Counted from the first letter of the stretch, positions 12,926 to 26,160 are shown. The stretch: DNA of 64,000 nt from Rhodamnia argentea (GCF_020921035.1 NC_063155.1:26777294-26841293); one strand, 5' to 3'. A program made the numbers and translations. The notes: generated by a model from the letters alone, not told the origin.

Positions 12926-14500
12926 TTCCTTTGACCGTTGGAGTCCGGCGAGTCATTTTATTGCCCGCGGAGGCGGAAGAAAGAAATACCAAAACTATCA
13001 TGGAATTGATATACCAATTTTGAAAAAAATTAAATGTTCTCCCTCGAATAAAATTCAAATAATAAAAAACTTGGAGAATGTGAAGTCTAATTAAACAACC
13101 TAAAACTGTTTATGACTTTAAATTTGAAATTACCTAATTATTTAATGTTGTGCAATTCGGATCGTTTACTAGTCCTCTTGACAAGTTAAGGTCATCGAGA
13201 TTTGTCCGTTTACTTTTTTTATGATAGGAAACAATAATAAAAAAAAAAAAAGGGTAATGACGAGGCTACATCAAATGTCTTATTTGTTACCTGTAAGAGA
13301 TTGAAATAAACTTTTAATCGAGTAATTTTCCTGCTACCAAAAATGCAAATTTTAAGATATGTCCGTTCTTCCAATTGTCTTTGGAGAAAATCAAAAGATG
13401 GGACTTAAATTTGGGAGCAAAGCTACCATTATGTGTCTTATTTTAGCAGTTCCATTATTTCTTTTTTGATTTTTGGTTAAAAGATTTTGTTTTTTCTATT
13501 TACAAGGTGATTGGATGTGAAATATGGCTAGCGCGAACCGTATTATATCGTGCCGAAGATGCCGGACCAATAATAACATTAATACTCTTAAGATCCATAA
13601 ATAATTATGAAAAAATGCGAAAAAAGTACATGAAATAGATCCCCACGGGAAGAAAATGGAAGACCGCAGAACGTGAGTGTAACATTAGAAACTTACTCAC
13701 CCTCGGTGTGGTCCGATCAAACCATTGAAACGAGGTCCGGTTTAAACTCCCTTCTTTTCACTTTGGGACATTATTTGAAATTTTCCCTTTTGAATCCGAA
13801 AACATTTGGCCAAGTTGGTGGCTGGCGTATAAAGATACTTGCAAGCATAATCTCTCTCTTCCACTATCTTGTTTCACATAAAAGGATAAGCTTTCTCACA
13901 CCTTCATCGTGCCTTACAGGGTTTATGCTAACTTTAAATGCTAATTTTTCATCCTTTCTACAGTTGCAATCCCCAAAATGCTCTAAAGCTCCACCATGAC
14001 ATTGAACCTGTATACTCTGCGAAAACTTACCTTTTTGGAATCGGAATTCCTTCGACCGACATGAAATTGAATTTGAAAACATTCCAAAATGCAAAGGTCA
14101 ATATCGCCTTGCCAACATGGTTGTAGTCCTAGTATTCAAGGGATGCTATTTGCAGAGAAGCTGATTTACAGACACCCTCCATAAACCATACTAAAAGATC
14201 TCCGTCTTCACCGCAGTGTCGTAGACAATCGTGTAAAAGTAATCAGTCAACTGAATCAAAATGCATCTCTCATTTTATATATATATATATATATAATCAT
14301 CATTTGACAATTACCAAGATGGGCATGGTTTGCATAGCAATCTGGTAGAATGGGCCACAGGACACTAAATCTAGTGTTGTTACCAAGGAGGAGAGAAGCC
14401 CCGCGCTTGAGAGTCCTCATTCTCCCAACGTCATCAGAAGATAAAACCATAACCTCTCCGTATCCACTCTCTGGCTCCCGATGGCAAATATCATTGTATC
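12926..14500. other. PPR upstream region and bHLH gene 3' flank
   Basis: AT-rich DNA upstream of the PPR start, then the 3' UTR and flank of the bHLH gene towards 14.8 kb. A (TA)n run sits at about 14,276-14,296. No coding sequence supported. Confidence 0.6.
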
Positions 14501-14802
14501 AATGTAGGATGACCACCCAATCTTACGAATAATCAAAAACTTGATGCACTTTGTGGGGCTTAAGTATCGGAAACCACTTCGCTGACAATCTGCTAGAGGC
14601 CGTATGCTTGAACTACATAGTGATCCTCCATTGTTTTGCGTGAGGCAACTTCAAAAGCTCGATCCTCCAATATAGGACTACATAATGGTGAAGCCCACAT
14701 AGCTGGGAGGCCTAGCAAATTCATCCACCTCCTGTGGTTGCTGCTGAGTGTAGGATAAGCTGTACAGGATGTTATATGACATAAAATTTAGATGCGATTG
14801 CA

Positions 14803-17800
14803 TCACATTTCTACTTTCGTGTGACTCGGTGGTGGGGGAGGCCCTGCAAAATGAAGATTGAAAACTTCGTAATTTCCTCAAAAGAGGTGAGAGTGATTAA
14901 GTTTAGCTGAGATGAACTCATAAGAATACCCTCTGCATCTTGACCACTTGGGGCAGCACCAGAACCGCCACTGCCCACAAAACCCATCTGGACAACATTG
15001 TTCAGCTCATCCTCCCATGGGTGGGGCAGCTGCAATAAAAAATGTCATGGAGTAAGACTAACCGAATTGTGATCATGGAGACTTTGGGGACAAGTAGAGT
15101 AACCTGAGTGGTTCAAACTAACAAGACTCTCTTGGAACATGGATATTGCTTTTTTCTGAACACGGATCTCAATGAAATGAGGTGCACAAATTTCTCGAAA
15201 TACTTCAAGGAGATGATTTATTAAGCTTAACAGGTGATTTCTCATTGGCAGTTGAGGCCCTCTTACAATAGATGGACAGAGATATTGCTACCGACTCAAA
15301 GCTACTACTATGTTCCCCATCTGCCTATGAACTCAAAACTACGGGATAGGACACCTAGCTCTTTGGAAATAGACAAACGATAAGATTCAACTGCAGAAAA
15401 TGCAGTTGGGCATCTTCTGGTAGGGAATTGAAATTATCAAGCCTCTTCTACACTAGAAGAACACTATGAAAACAACAGCAATATCAAAGCCTTTCCCACT
15501 AATCAAGGGCCGACTTCAGGCATAATTTTCTTGATTATTGTCCCTAATTATACTCTATAGTCCACAGACAACACTCATGATTGTCAAGAGAAGAAAGCAC
15601 ATGAAATTGAAGCAACACATCATGGAACTTCCTGAGAGAGTTAGTACCTGAGAAGGTTCCTTAAAACCTCCAGCCAATGGCGTCATCTGGTTCTGCATGG
15701 CTCTCCGCAATGGATCAGCAGGTCTCCCGATACCTGCAGGCCCCCCTTGAATAAGTCCGTGTGGTGGTAAATGCATTGGAGGAAAGGGTATAGGCATGTC
15801 ATGTGAAAGTCCCAAAGTCGATGAAGGACCAGCTCTCGAATGAAGAAGCTGCATGGAAAATTCATATTCAGATAAGAGGAAAAAAGTTTATTGAAGAGAA
15901 TTGAGTAGATCCCTGAATCACGGTAACAGTACAGTAGCATCTGATATAGCATCACATACATCTTTAGCCAGGAGTCCTTCGATGTTAAAGTCCAGCCTTG
16001 GATTCACCGTGGCAAGTTTCATGGACAAAAACTGCAAAACAGGGGACAACCAAACCAAGTATGAGATAGGAAAACACAAAATTTCAGACACCTAGTTCAT
16101 CTAAAGGACATTCATTAATCATCAATCATTTGCAGTAGCTCAAAAGTATTAACTTTCATCCTAAGAGCAAGCCACTTAATGTCAATGCTTCTAAATGCAA
16201 AGACAGATTAATCCTGAGAAATATAAGAAAAGCAGATGTCAAAGAGACAACGGCAAACGTAATGCAAAAGAAAACTTATGTCAACATGTCCTCTTCCAGT
16301 ACCTCAACCTGTCGTTGAAGTGATTGTACATAGTTGATTATTTCATCCAGCATCACTGCCTTGCCAGTGACCTAAAAAAAACACACACACAGTTCTTTTG
16401 TTACAAGCCGGAATGGCAAAATAAGAATGTAGTGGCATTCTTTGAGTTAAATAACTGTTGAAGCGACTTCCACAAAAAAATTTTACCTTGCTGCATCCAG
16501 GTACCAGATCTTGGAGAAACTTCATCCTTTCACTGATCTTTTCCCTTCTCACCTTCAATCGCCATAAACACTAATCAGTCCAACCAAGTTTTAGAAAAAA
16601 GTTAGCTTTGATGGATTTACTTCCTTGTTGGAACCTTACTCTTTCAGCAAGACTGTGGCTATTAGTTGCCTGGCCTCTTCGTGCTCTGACATGAATATAT
16701 TCTTGCTTTTGGGGATCTGAACCCTGACTTCCAGGTTTATTATTCTTTGCAGTGGCCTTGCTGGTGTTGGAGCTGGGGTTATTTTCTAGTTTCTGTTGAG
16801 TTCTACCGTCATCTTTCGTGGTTTCAGCAAGCTGAGGGGCCCCTTTCCCTTTATCAATTTCGGCATCCTATTTGCAGATCAATTAAACCATGCGGGTGAG
16901 ACAACTTTCATATGAAACAAATCATAAGTATTAGTAGCAGAAATTACCTCTCCACTCCATTTTCTCTTTTTACAGTCAAAAACCTTAGCAGAACCTTCTC
17001 CACCAGTACCCTCTAACATGGACGGATTATCTTGACCACCACCTCCACCACCACTGAACTCAGCTTCATCAGACTCATTACTGGACCCAGCGGTGGCACC
17101 TTGTTTTGCTTCACCACGTGATCTAGCAAGGCTTTCACTTTCACCCTCATTTATTAAGGAGCTCCCTTGAGGAGTTCCCCGAGTAGCAGCCAAATGAACA
17201 TCTCTACAAGCTTCAACGTTCATCTCATTCTTCTCACTTTGTGCACCAGACACGGGCTTTGGGCAGCTAACCGGCAAGATATCCCGTGGTCCGAGCACCA
17301 AACCCCCAGCAATTGGGTAAAGACCAGCATTTTCAGGAATTCCAAAAGGGTTCACCATACTACTGAGATTTCCTCCACCAAAACATGAGAAACGAGCTGC
17401 ACGCTCTATAAATCCAGAGTCGGTAGGAAAATGAGGTAAGCACTCAGGGATTGGGAATGTTCCGAGTCCTCTTGGCACAAACAAGCCTTCTTTGAGCATT
17501 GAGCTTGGTGGATTCCATCCTATATCACCTCTAACAGATTCAGGACCAACTTTTTGAATTCCCAGAAGATTTGACGTGCTTAAATTGTTTTGGGCACTAA
17601 CATTAACAAAACCCAAGTTTTCCATGGTGGAGGGTTGGTCCCACAAGGCTGGGCCAAATGAGTCTGCCATTGGAGCAGAGGAACAAGAAGAGGAACCAAT
17701 CAGATCTTCCCTACAGACAGCCATTGAATTGCCCGGTCTAATCAAATTCATTGGCGCGCTTGAAAGATTTGCACCGCAGAATTGCCAGTCTGAGGAAATG

Positions 17801-17874
17801 CTAGCTGAATTGAAGTCCATAGGGTCCTCATTCTGTTTAGCCGGCTCAAACTTATCTTTGTCATCTGAGTCCAT
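14803..17874 (-). CDS. BHLH49: bHLH transcription factor, subfamily XII (bHLH49-like)
   Basis: Nuclear DNA-binding regulator, 567 residues, eight coding exons on the minus strand: 17874-16948, 16867-16640, 16552-16487, 16371-16303, 16031-15960, 15848-15648, 15029-14930 and 14843-14803, all GT-AG and joining in frame. The long N-terminal exon is Ser/Gly/Asn-rich with an acidic patch. The basic helix-loop-helix starts near residue 370 ([16 protein letters not shown], then [20 protein letters not shown]). H380, E384 and R388 make the H-E-R E-box (CACGTG/CANNTG) contact set. The second helix is [20 protein letters not shown]. The C-terminus [12 protein letters not shown] is typical of the bHLH49 clade. 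The start is ATG at 17874; the preceding in-frame codon is GTG. Clade members promote cell elongation and heterodimerise with other bHLH proteins (family knowledge). Confidence 0.95.
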
Positions 17875-18052
17875 CACTGTTGGGCGATCAAATGAGCAGC
17901 AGCCGGCGCGAGGTCTCTGTCCTTCCGAAGTTTTTCTGGTTAAGCAACCCTAGGTCTATTTCTTATCTCTCTACCTCCAAGGTCTCTCTAGTGAAGAGAA
18001 AACCGGGAATCTGTTTCTTATCTCTAGGCCTGTACCAGAACAAACGGTGAAC

Positions 18053-18714
18053 CTGGAAAGTAGACTACCGCCCAGTTAACGATACGCACAGAAAAACCAT
18101 AGGATGTGAAAGTTTGGAAAAAAGACATTGCAAGAACAACTAATTAAGCTTCAACCAGACAACGGAGCAACAAGAATTTCAGGAAAAGGAAAAAATAACG
18201 CTGGAAAAATGGGATGGACAATATTCCATAGAGACAGCATACCCAGAACAATAGAACAAACAAGAAATGCAACCAGATGAAGCTAACCAAAGGGAAAAGG
18301 GTTGTGAAGGCATATATGCATCAAATTTACGAAGAAACACGACCGACTTGTGTAAAGAGATCACAGACTCGTTGCGAACTTTCGAGAGCAAACATTTTTG
18401 AAAAGCCATGTACTGAAACATTGAAGTACCAAACGACATAAATGAAGCCCTCACCACGAAAAAGATAGGCGAACTCAGAGAAAGGAAGATGATGAACACA
18501 GAGACACAGAGCCTGAGGGGAACACAGAGGAAAAGTCCAAGGAAGCAGTCAATCGATGAAAAATCAAAAGAAAGCCACGCAGTGATTTCAGTACAATAAA
18601 TGCAGCATTCAAAACCCTAGTCAGAATTTTAACAGAACCCTTAAAGCAGCAGGGAGCCCCGAGACCTTTCTTTTTTCAAAAGAAAATCAGCCAAAAGTAG
18701 CAAGAGAGAGATAC
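18053..18714 (-). other. 5' UTR intron of the bHLH49-like gene
   Basis: On the minus strand a donor (AAATGG|GTATCT) after 18715 and a pyrimidine-rich acceptor (CTTTCCAG|GTTCACC) before 18052 frame a 662-bp intron. It lies between the leader at about 18,955-18,715 and the leader/first coding exon at 18,052. The predicted leader contains a pyrimidine tract. Transcript evidence is not available here. Confidence 0.6.
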
Positions 18715-18929
18715 CCATTTCAGATTCTGCTCTGCTTTTGTTGATCTCTCCCCCCATTTCCAAAAACCTTCTCACGGAACACTCCATCGCATTCGAGCTT
18801 TTCACCACTCAGGAAACCCCCCCACTCTCCCCTGCTGTTTCTTTTCTTTCCTTTGCTCAGAGGGAAGGGGGGAAAGGAAAATCTGTCACGGACACTGTCA
18901 ACACGAAAGTAAGTGAGAGAAAGTGAAGG

Positions 18930-18951
18930 AAGAGAGAGAGAGAGAGAGAGA
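18930..18951 (-). repeat. (GA)n / (CT)n tract in the bHLH49-like leader
   Basis: Eleven GA units on the plus strand, read as a CT tract on the transcribed strand just downstream of the TATA box. CT tracts near the transcription start are common in plant promoters and leaders. Confidence 0.85.
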
Positions 18952-18985
18952 TAGGGGGAAGCAAGCAAGAGCAAAACTCCCTGCC

Positions 18986-18991
18986 TTTATA
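18986..18991 (-). promoter_or_regulatory. TATA box of the bHLH49-like gene
   Basis: Minus-strand GGGTATAAAGG about 1.1 kb upstream of the ATG. It sits about 30 bp before the CT tract that would mark the start of the leader, which fits the 5' UTR intron model. Confidence 0.6.
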
Positions 18992-19151
18992 CCCACGCTT
19001 GCATCGAAAAGAGAGCTCTTGATGATTAACCACCGCCACTGCTACTGTAAATTAAGAATTCATCAACTGCACTAATGCACAATTAACTATAACCCTTCTT
19101 CACCACTCTCTGCTTTTCGCGTTTCAGCTTTTCCTTTGAGGGTGGTCCTTT

Positions 19152-19520
19152 ATTTCTTAACTTTATCCAGCATAATGGCAATGGGGAATTCTGTTTTAAA
19201 ACACGTAAATGGTAATAACGCCAGTTCGAGCTGGAGAAGCCACTGACATTGCCAACTCTGCCCATTAGGGGTTTCCCCTCGTTCATCTATCCCTTTCGCA
19301 TTGTCCTGCCATTAAAGAAAAAGCAACACTTGTTCTTTGTTTCTTAACTTTATCCAGCATAATAGCAATGGGGAATTCTGTTTTAAGACACGTAAATACT
19401 AATAACGCCAGTTCGAGCTGGAGAAGCCACTGACATTGCCAACTCTGCCCATTAGGGGCTTCCCCTCGTTCGTCTATCTCTTTCGCATTGTCCTGCCATT
19501 AAAGAAAAAGCAACACTTGT
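19152..19520. repeat. 187-bp tandem duplication
   Basis: Two head-to-tail copies with period 187 bp (for example TTCTTAACTTTATCCAGCAT at 19154 and again at 19341; AAGCAACACTTGT at 19321 and 19508). They are nearly identical and lie upstream of the bHLH49-like promoter. No coding content is supported. Confidence 0.9.
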
Positions 19521-20693
19521 CTCGGGAGATGTGCGAACAAATTTGCATCTCGATTTTTTTAAATTGTGGTGGAGGTTTGTCCTTTGCTTTTTTGCTTAGC
19601 TGGTCAGGAGGAACCGAAAATCTAGCTCTTTCTTCGTTGGCTCATTAAATGGAAAGCCCCGACTGCAGACTTAATTAAATTGGAGAAGACGACCAGGTTG
19701 CCATACGGGTCGCGCAGCGTATCTGTACGCTCTGTGAGCAGGGAGAGATCTGGTGGTATCTCCAGATATGATGATAGCTTGACCGTCTTGTCTGTCCTCA
19801 TTGGTTCTGTTTGACTGGAGGTGGAAATGGCAATTTTGTCCGCGTGATTTGTGTCCGAACAGCTCTTGCTAACCGATGCATTATTTTTCCTAAGTTTAGA
19901 AAGAATCTTCCTACCAAAAAATTGTCTTTAGCTTAATCCACGCCTAGCTTTGGCAAAGAGTTGGATTGGTTGAAATAAGACCCGTCAAATGGATGGGTCG
20001 AGTCAAATTGAAAACAATCCGACTTAATTTGACAATTTTTTATCCATTTTTCATGCAATACAAATTCAGTGACATATACCTGACCCAGCACATAAGCAAC
20101 ACGTACCAACCTGACATATATTCCTAAAACATTTCTATAAGTAATCAAATCTAGGAAAATTCATAACCGATGCAAGACAAGAAGAGTGGGCCTCTCCGAT
20201 ACAAGCACTTTCTTTGTCTTGGTCCCCAGTCAACTACATCCGCCATAGCATAATCCAAACTAAGGTGAGAGTGCGAAGTAAGTGAGCACGAAATTGAGTG
20301 AGGGCAAGAGAGAATGAAGAAAGAATGATGGAGATTGGTTGGGTCTAAATAAGTCGTCAACCTTAAATAAGTTGTCAACTTATTTATGACCAACTTTTGA
20401 TGCATTTATGATCCATTTAAGACTCATATAATGTTTAAATCCATTTATTAATTATTAGTAATTCATATAACAACTCAGTCCATCATATATGGGTCAAGAA
20501 ATAAGTTTATCACTCATTTTCATAGGTTTATTTAAAATCGGCAATATCCAGCGTTAGGCAACACACTTAGGATGAAAAATGTCTCACTAAAATCTAGTAT
20601 AGGTTATTCGGGCATTGAAAAGAGATTTCGAATAGAAATTCACTTCGTTGCCATAGTGAGTGACCCCACCTTCAACACTCCTTACTACAAATT
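19521..20693. other. intergenic DNA, no gene seen
   Basis: Short open frames only, with imperfect inverted and direct AT-rich repeats. Nothing recognisable. Confidence 0.6.
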
Positions 20694-21329
20694 GGAAAAT
20701 TGTCAACAAAGTCCTAAAACTTTTGCATTTTTGTCAATTTAGTTTTACACCTCTGAAGTTTGCCAATTCAATCCTAAACCTTTTCAACTTTTGCCAATCC
20801 CGCCCTATCGATTGCAAATTTTTGACGTGAAAACTAGCCATTCGACGTGACACCGCTAGCATTAATGTGGATAATTTTTAATAATATTTTATATATTTTT
20901 CAAATAATTCTTGTTTATTTTATTTATTTATTTTCATGTTTTTCCCCTTTCCTTTTTTTCTTTTCTTTTTTTCCCTGTTGGCCCTTGGTGAGTGCGGCCA
21001 TCGCTCACCCAGGTGAGGGCAACCGTCACCAAGGGCCAGCGAGGGCTACCCTCGCCCGATCCGGCCATGCGGTTTTAGGGAAAAAAAGAAAAGGGAAAGG
21101 AAACAAGAAAAATATAAAAAATAAAAATATTTGTAAAATATTATTAAAAATTATTCACGTTGGCACTGGCGGTGTCACGTTGGACGGTTGACGTCCACAT
21201 CAACGATTTCTAGCTAATATGACTTAATCGGCAAAATGAAAATGTTTATAATTAAATGCGCAAACTTAAAATGTTTAGGTTTGAATTAACAAAAGTGCAA
21301 AATGTTTAGAACTTTTTTGACAACTTTCC
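20694..21329. mobile_element. foldback element, family A (GC-core MITE-like)
   Basis: Terminal inverted repeats start GGAAAATTGTCAACAAAGTCC and return as the complement of GGAAAGTTGTCAAAAAAG. The subterminal arms repeat a 'tcctaaacctttt...tgccaattcaatcc' motif. Inside are an AT-rich spacer and a GC-rich core (GGTGAGGGCAACCGTCACC). Flanks share ACTACAA, consistent with a decayed target duplication. It encodes no transposase. Relatives are at 25000, 29670, 30684, 42410, 52045 and 59718. Confidence 0.75.
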
Positions 21330-21851
21330 CAACTACAATCACACAGAATTAACCGCTGGCCTCATCCTATTCAATTCTATTTCTTGATCCGCCAGAGTGA
21401 TTAAGCAAGGCATCTTCTCAAATCTCTTAGCATGCCCTAGGGTCATCTCCCTCCGGGATGTGCAAGGAAACATGTGGAACCGGCGGAACCTTTGGAATCG
21501 GCACCGCTGAATAGATATGAGGATATGTATTAGAGATCACAAGATGGGTTCCATACTCCAAAATTCCACAACCGATAATCACAAGTAGGTTTCGGGGTTT
21601 GGATTCGTACCACCATCTACCTTGTAGAAAGATACATGGTACCATATAATATTTAGGTGAAACGAACTCTTTACGATATTCTCTTTTCTGAATAATTTTT
21701 TACAGAAACGTGTGAAACGATGAGCAATGTATTTATTTTTTACTTTCGATGTTACCCTATCTTAGGATCACATCATTATTAGATATGAATATGTATCTTT
21801 TGTTAAGTTAAACGGTGGGAAGACACAGGCAGCGTTAACGATTCCCTCTAA

Positions 21852-22401
21852 GGTTGCGTTTGGTCATCCGTATAAAATTCGGGATATGATATGTTTTATC
21901 TTATCCTGTGTTTGGTAGGTGTCCCGGATAGTATAATGTCGGATATAGAGGGGATATAATCGGGATAAAAAAATCCGAGGGAATGGGGTAAGATAAGATC
22001 GGATAAGATTTCTCTTATCCGTCATATAAAAGCTAACTTTTAGAATGATGACAACTTTCTTGTCTCTTTTCTTTCTATTTTCATTTCATTTTTTTTTTTT
22101 GCAAATAGGTTTGAAAATCTAATAAAATGTATATATTTTCAAGTTTTTTTTTTGTGTATGAGAACGTTATTTTTATAGTAATAAGATCGGAATATTTCAT
22201 TAGCATCACGTAGGGGCATATATGTCATTTATATTGATATATAGTTTTTACCAAATGCAATATAGGATAGGATATAAGAATATCCGACTTTAAATCCATG
22301 ATTCACCAAATAGTGGATAGGATATGGCCAAATCTCTAGATTTCTTATCCTATCATATCCAATCATATCATGACCGGAAATCCCGATGACCAAACGCAGT
22401 C
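21852..22401. mobile_element. Tourist-like MITE
   Basis: 550-bp non-coding element with terminal inverted repeats GGTTGCGTTTGGTCATC / GATGACCAAACGCAGTC flanked by TAA on both sides. A three-base TAA/TTA target and this type of TIR fit PIF/Harbinger-derived Tourist elements. Alternating GGATA/TATCC motifs fill the interior. A six-base TCTAAG match at both ends is an alternative target-duplication reading. Confidence 0.65.
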
Positions 22402-24999
22402 TAAGTGTTAACATACGGGTCCTACACCCAATATGGAATGTATGTATACAACAATCAAAGTTACAATACTTGGAGGATTTCATATAGAGAGTACATGTCG
22501 CGATTTGGAAGCATCAATAAATGATGCCCGGAGAAATTAGGTGCTTGTTTTATGATTCTTTTTTTTTCCCATAAATTATTTAATCACATTCTCAGTGTCA
22601 TTGTCAGCTGCAATAAACCTCTGCAGTAGACATGTAGGTCTGCTTAAACTTGGATTACATTAACGTCCACTTGTGTACAGGTCAAACGTAATTTTTTTTT
22701 TTTTTTGGCCATTTCTATTGAATCTGAACATGCCAACTCCACGTCAGTTGTTCTAATCTTAAAAAACAAGGTAACCTACTATATTTGACCTGCCCAAGCT
22801 AGGAAAATTTTCAATTCTCCACAGCAAAATGGACGCATCTGATGATGGCACAGTAGCTTGACTTGCAACTCTCACGCTTGGCCATATTAATTCCTATTTT
22901 TTTAGTATGATTTTTGGTTCTTTAAACTAAGCTTTTCATGTTGACCAAAAAAAAAAAAAAACCTAATCTTTTCATGGGTGATTATTCCTTTCCAAAATCA
23001 CCTGCATTTTACATCTCATGCCACCGTAGGACCTGTCCCTTTTCACCCCCTTCTCTTTCTCTCATGTCATTATTAGTTGGCATAGGGACTTGCAATCACA
23101 GAGACCTAAGCTTTTTAAAATAATGGAATCTCTCTCTTTCTCTCCCTTATCTCTCTCTTTCTCAAAACCCTAACTTGTACACACACCCTTTATAAAACTG
23201 AATAAGCAAGGACCCAAAATGATTTGTATTGATTGGGGTTAGCTTCACTAGGAGTATTAACAAAGAAATGGGGAATAAAGAAAGCTAAGTAAAGATTATT
23301 TTTTTTTTTTTGTATTACACAAACCCATGCATGCAGTCTCACACTCATATCATTACAATTCTGTGCACTGTACAAGAAACCCTGGACAGGGATCTTTGAG
23401 GAAAGAAGAGTCCAAGGAAGAAGACAATAATGATATAAGAGACCCCTCAGCCCCTATTAAAGAAAAGAGGATCAGATTCCTTTTGTACCAATTTCTCCAA
23501 TTAGATTATGAGGAAAGCCAAGAGCTTGGCCAGTAGGGCAGTGCCACGTGTGGTGTGCGCCCTTTCATGGGAGGGCCCTGTTGATTTGATGTCCTGTAGG
23601 TAAACGATGAGAGATCACAGAATTCTTTAGTGTTTTGTTTAAGCAGGTTTTGTGCATATTTAAATTGGTGAGAGTTGGCTCATGGTTGGCATATGGCTCT
23701 GCTTTTTGAGGGAAAAGCTATGCAAAACAACCCAAGCAAAAACCAAATCACATCACCAAAGCAGACATGGGATGGAGTGGGGGATTCGAGATCTCTTGAC
23801 AAGAGCTTAGTATTTCTTTAATCTAAATCCTTGATCATTACTCTCTCTCTCTCTCTCTCTGCACAACGAAAAAATAGGCAGTTTGGTCATAATCAGCTCT
23901 TTAATCAATTGAAAAAGATGCACGTTTTCCGGTTTTGTTTATTTCAATCTAGCTAGTATGACCACACTTGCTCAAATTAATTCGCATTGCTCCGTTTTGT
24001 TTTAATCAGCTACATCGTACCCATGAAAAGGTTCCACGACTGAAGAATTGAAATCAAGAACATGGAAAAGTTTTACAAAGTGTGCTGTAAAATGATCGCA
24101 CACGACGTGGAAAATCGAATCAATAGTTTGGACAAGTAATCATCGGCACGGAGTTGCCAGATTCCGAGTTTGAAAAGTTATAATCCAAGATGTCCGACGC
24201 ATAATGAAAGAGAACCTCACAATTAAACAAAAGTGAATCTGCATAAGTTAGACTAAGCTAAGAAAGGTAGGGAGACTATCATTTCGAGGGGCAATTATAT
24301 AATATAATAACCGTAACTGTGGAGATGACTTAGTCTAACCCCTACGGTTTTAATTTCTTGTCTCCCTAATTTTCTCCGAAACTTAACTATAGGGAGTACT
24401 ACATATAGATAGTCTAGTACTACTTTCCCCCTTTTTTTCTATTTTTCACCAAGCAAAAGGGTATTTGAAAGTATGGTTAGCTCCTAATTATTTCTTAGTG
24501 ATGATAGGCCTACATTTTCAATAATTATATATTCCTTATGTCCTCTTCAATAAGTTAAAACAAGAGTCTAGTTTCGATTATTCCTAATATATCAACGAGA
24601 GATTGTCAAAGACATGTCGAATTGAATGGTAGAGAGGTGGAATGTCTGTTGGATATTAAAGAGATTATATGCCAAGCAATGATATCTCCTTCCTTTTTCC
24701 ATGAATTTCATCAAAGCATCATTGCGGATCATGAGAAGATTTTGAAGAATGATTATTTACGTCTTGCAAGCTTTTGCAGTCTCTTTTCATTCATTTTTTT
24801 TACTTTTTCACTAGCTAGCTTTTTCTTCATTTATCATATAATATGTTTTTTTGCCTTATTGCAGAAATGATGTTGCCTAATAGTGTATAAAGATTGTTCA
24901 CTTTTTCCTTATAAACCTAATCCTTTTTTCCATCTCCCGCTTTATGGTGGCCAACATGAAGCAAAAGATTAATGGGAGATTGCTTTAGTGTCGTTGACG
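22402..24999. other. intergenic DNA, no gene seen
   Basis: AT-rich with poly-A/T runs and a (CT)n run at 23841-23860. A TATA-like CTTTATAAAAC lies near 23,190 without a recognisable gene downstream. Open frames are short and featureless. Confidence 0.6.
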
Positions 25000-25602
25000 G
25001 GAAAAGTGTCAAAAAAGTTTTAAATGTGTCAAGATTTATGATGTCAACATTTAATTTTTTAAATATTTTTTTGATTTTTCTTCCTTTTCTTTTCTTGCAC
25101 TTTTTTTTATTGGGGACTGGCAAGGGTTGCCGACGCTCGCCTAGGGCCGGCAAGGGTCGACCTGTGCTGGCCCCCAATAAAAAAGAAAAGTGCAAGAAAA
25201 GAAAAAGAAGAAAAAAAAAACAAAAACATATTTAAAATATTTTAAAAATTAAAATAATATTGAAAAATATTTACATCGGGGCCAGCCATGCCACGTAAGA
25301 CAATCGATGTTCACGTTAGCGATTTCCTGCCAAAATTGATCGGATTTGCTCAATTGCCATAAATACAAAAGGTTTATGACTGAATTGGCACAAATACAAA
25401 AGGTTTAGGACTGAATTGATATCAATACAAAAGGTTTAGTACTGAATTGACACGGTTTAGTACTGAATTGACACTAATTAAAGGTTTAGGATTGAATTGG
25501 CACTAATACAAAAGGTTTTGGGCTGAATTGGCACAAATAAAAGGTTTAGAACTAAATTTGCACAAATGCAATAGGTTTAAGACTTTTTTGACACCTTTGT
25601 CC
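25000..25602. mobile_element. foldback element, family A, with 9-bp target duplication
   Basis: TIRs GGAAAAGTGTCAAAAAAGT and the complement of GGACAAAGGTGTCAAAAAAG. It is flanked by the exact 9-bp direct repeat TCGTTGACG (24991-24999 and 25603-25611). Nine-base duplications are typical of Mutator-like elements. A GC-rich core (about 25,115-25,170) lies between AT-rich arms. The right arm contains 7-8 tandem copies of a ~33-bp unit (ACAAAAGGTTTAGGACTGAA type). No transposase. Confidence 0.8.
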
Positions 25603-25810
25603 TCGTTGACGTAACATAGAGTTAAATGACTCTTTAGCAAGAGGGTTGCTGGGTGCTAGTAAATTCTAATTTTAGGGGTGTCAATGGGTCGAGACTATTT
25701 GGGTTTTTAACAATACACGAATATGAATGATGTAGAGTTTTCATGACCCGAATCGAGACATGGCCCATTTGATTTTGTATAGATTTCTTGGTTTGTTTAT
25801 TATTTATTTG

Positions 25811-26160
25811 GGATAAGTTTATTGAAAATCTTAAAATTTGTCATGAAAGTGTAATTGAATTTTAAAACTTTCAAAAAGTGCAATCAAGACATAAAACTCA
25901 TTACAAAATTACAATTAAGTCCTATAAGTTTCAAAAAGTGCGATCAAGTTTTAATACTTGTCAAGTTGGTTCAATTAGATTCAAAAACTTGTTAGCATTT
26001 TCGTTTGTCAAGTTGGATGAAATTAATAGGAGGATTTTAGAACATGATTGCACTTTTTGTAAGTTTTCGTAATAAGTTTTAGAACTTGATTATATTTTTT
26101 CAAAATTTTAGAATTCAATTGTACTTTCATGACAAATTTTAAGACTTTCGGTACATTCTG
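25811..26160. mobile_element. foldback element, family B
   Basis: Inverted repeat whose left arm has CTTAAAATTTGTCATGAAAG and whose right arm has the complement CTTTCATGACAAATTTTAAG. Both arms are built from short 'gtgcaatcaagt..taaaacttgtca' repeats. It is non-coding; a relative is at 57,297-57,692. Confidence 0.7.

Noticed and set aside
23320..23580. Possible microRNA precursor
   Set aside because: No match to conserved plant miRNAs I know and no clear stem-loop by eye.
25370..25570. Regular short repeats reminiscent of a CRISPR array
   Set aside because: Units are directly abutting and degenerate with no unique spacers; this is the subterminal array of a plant foldback element.
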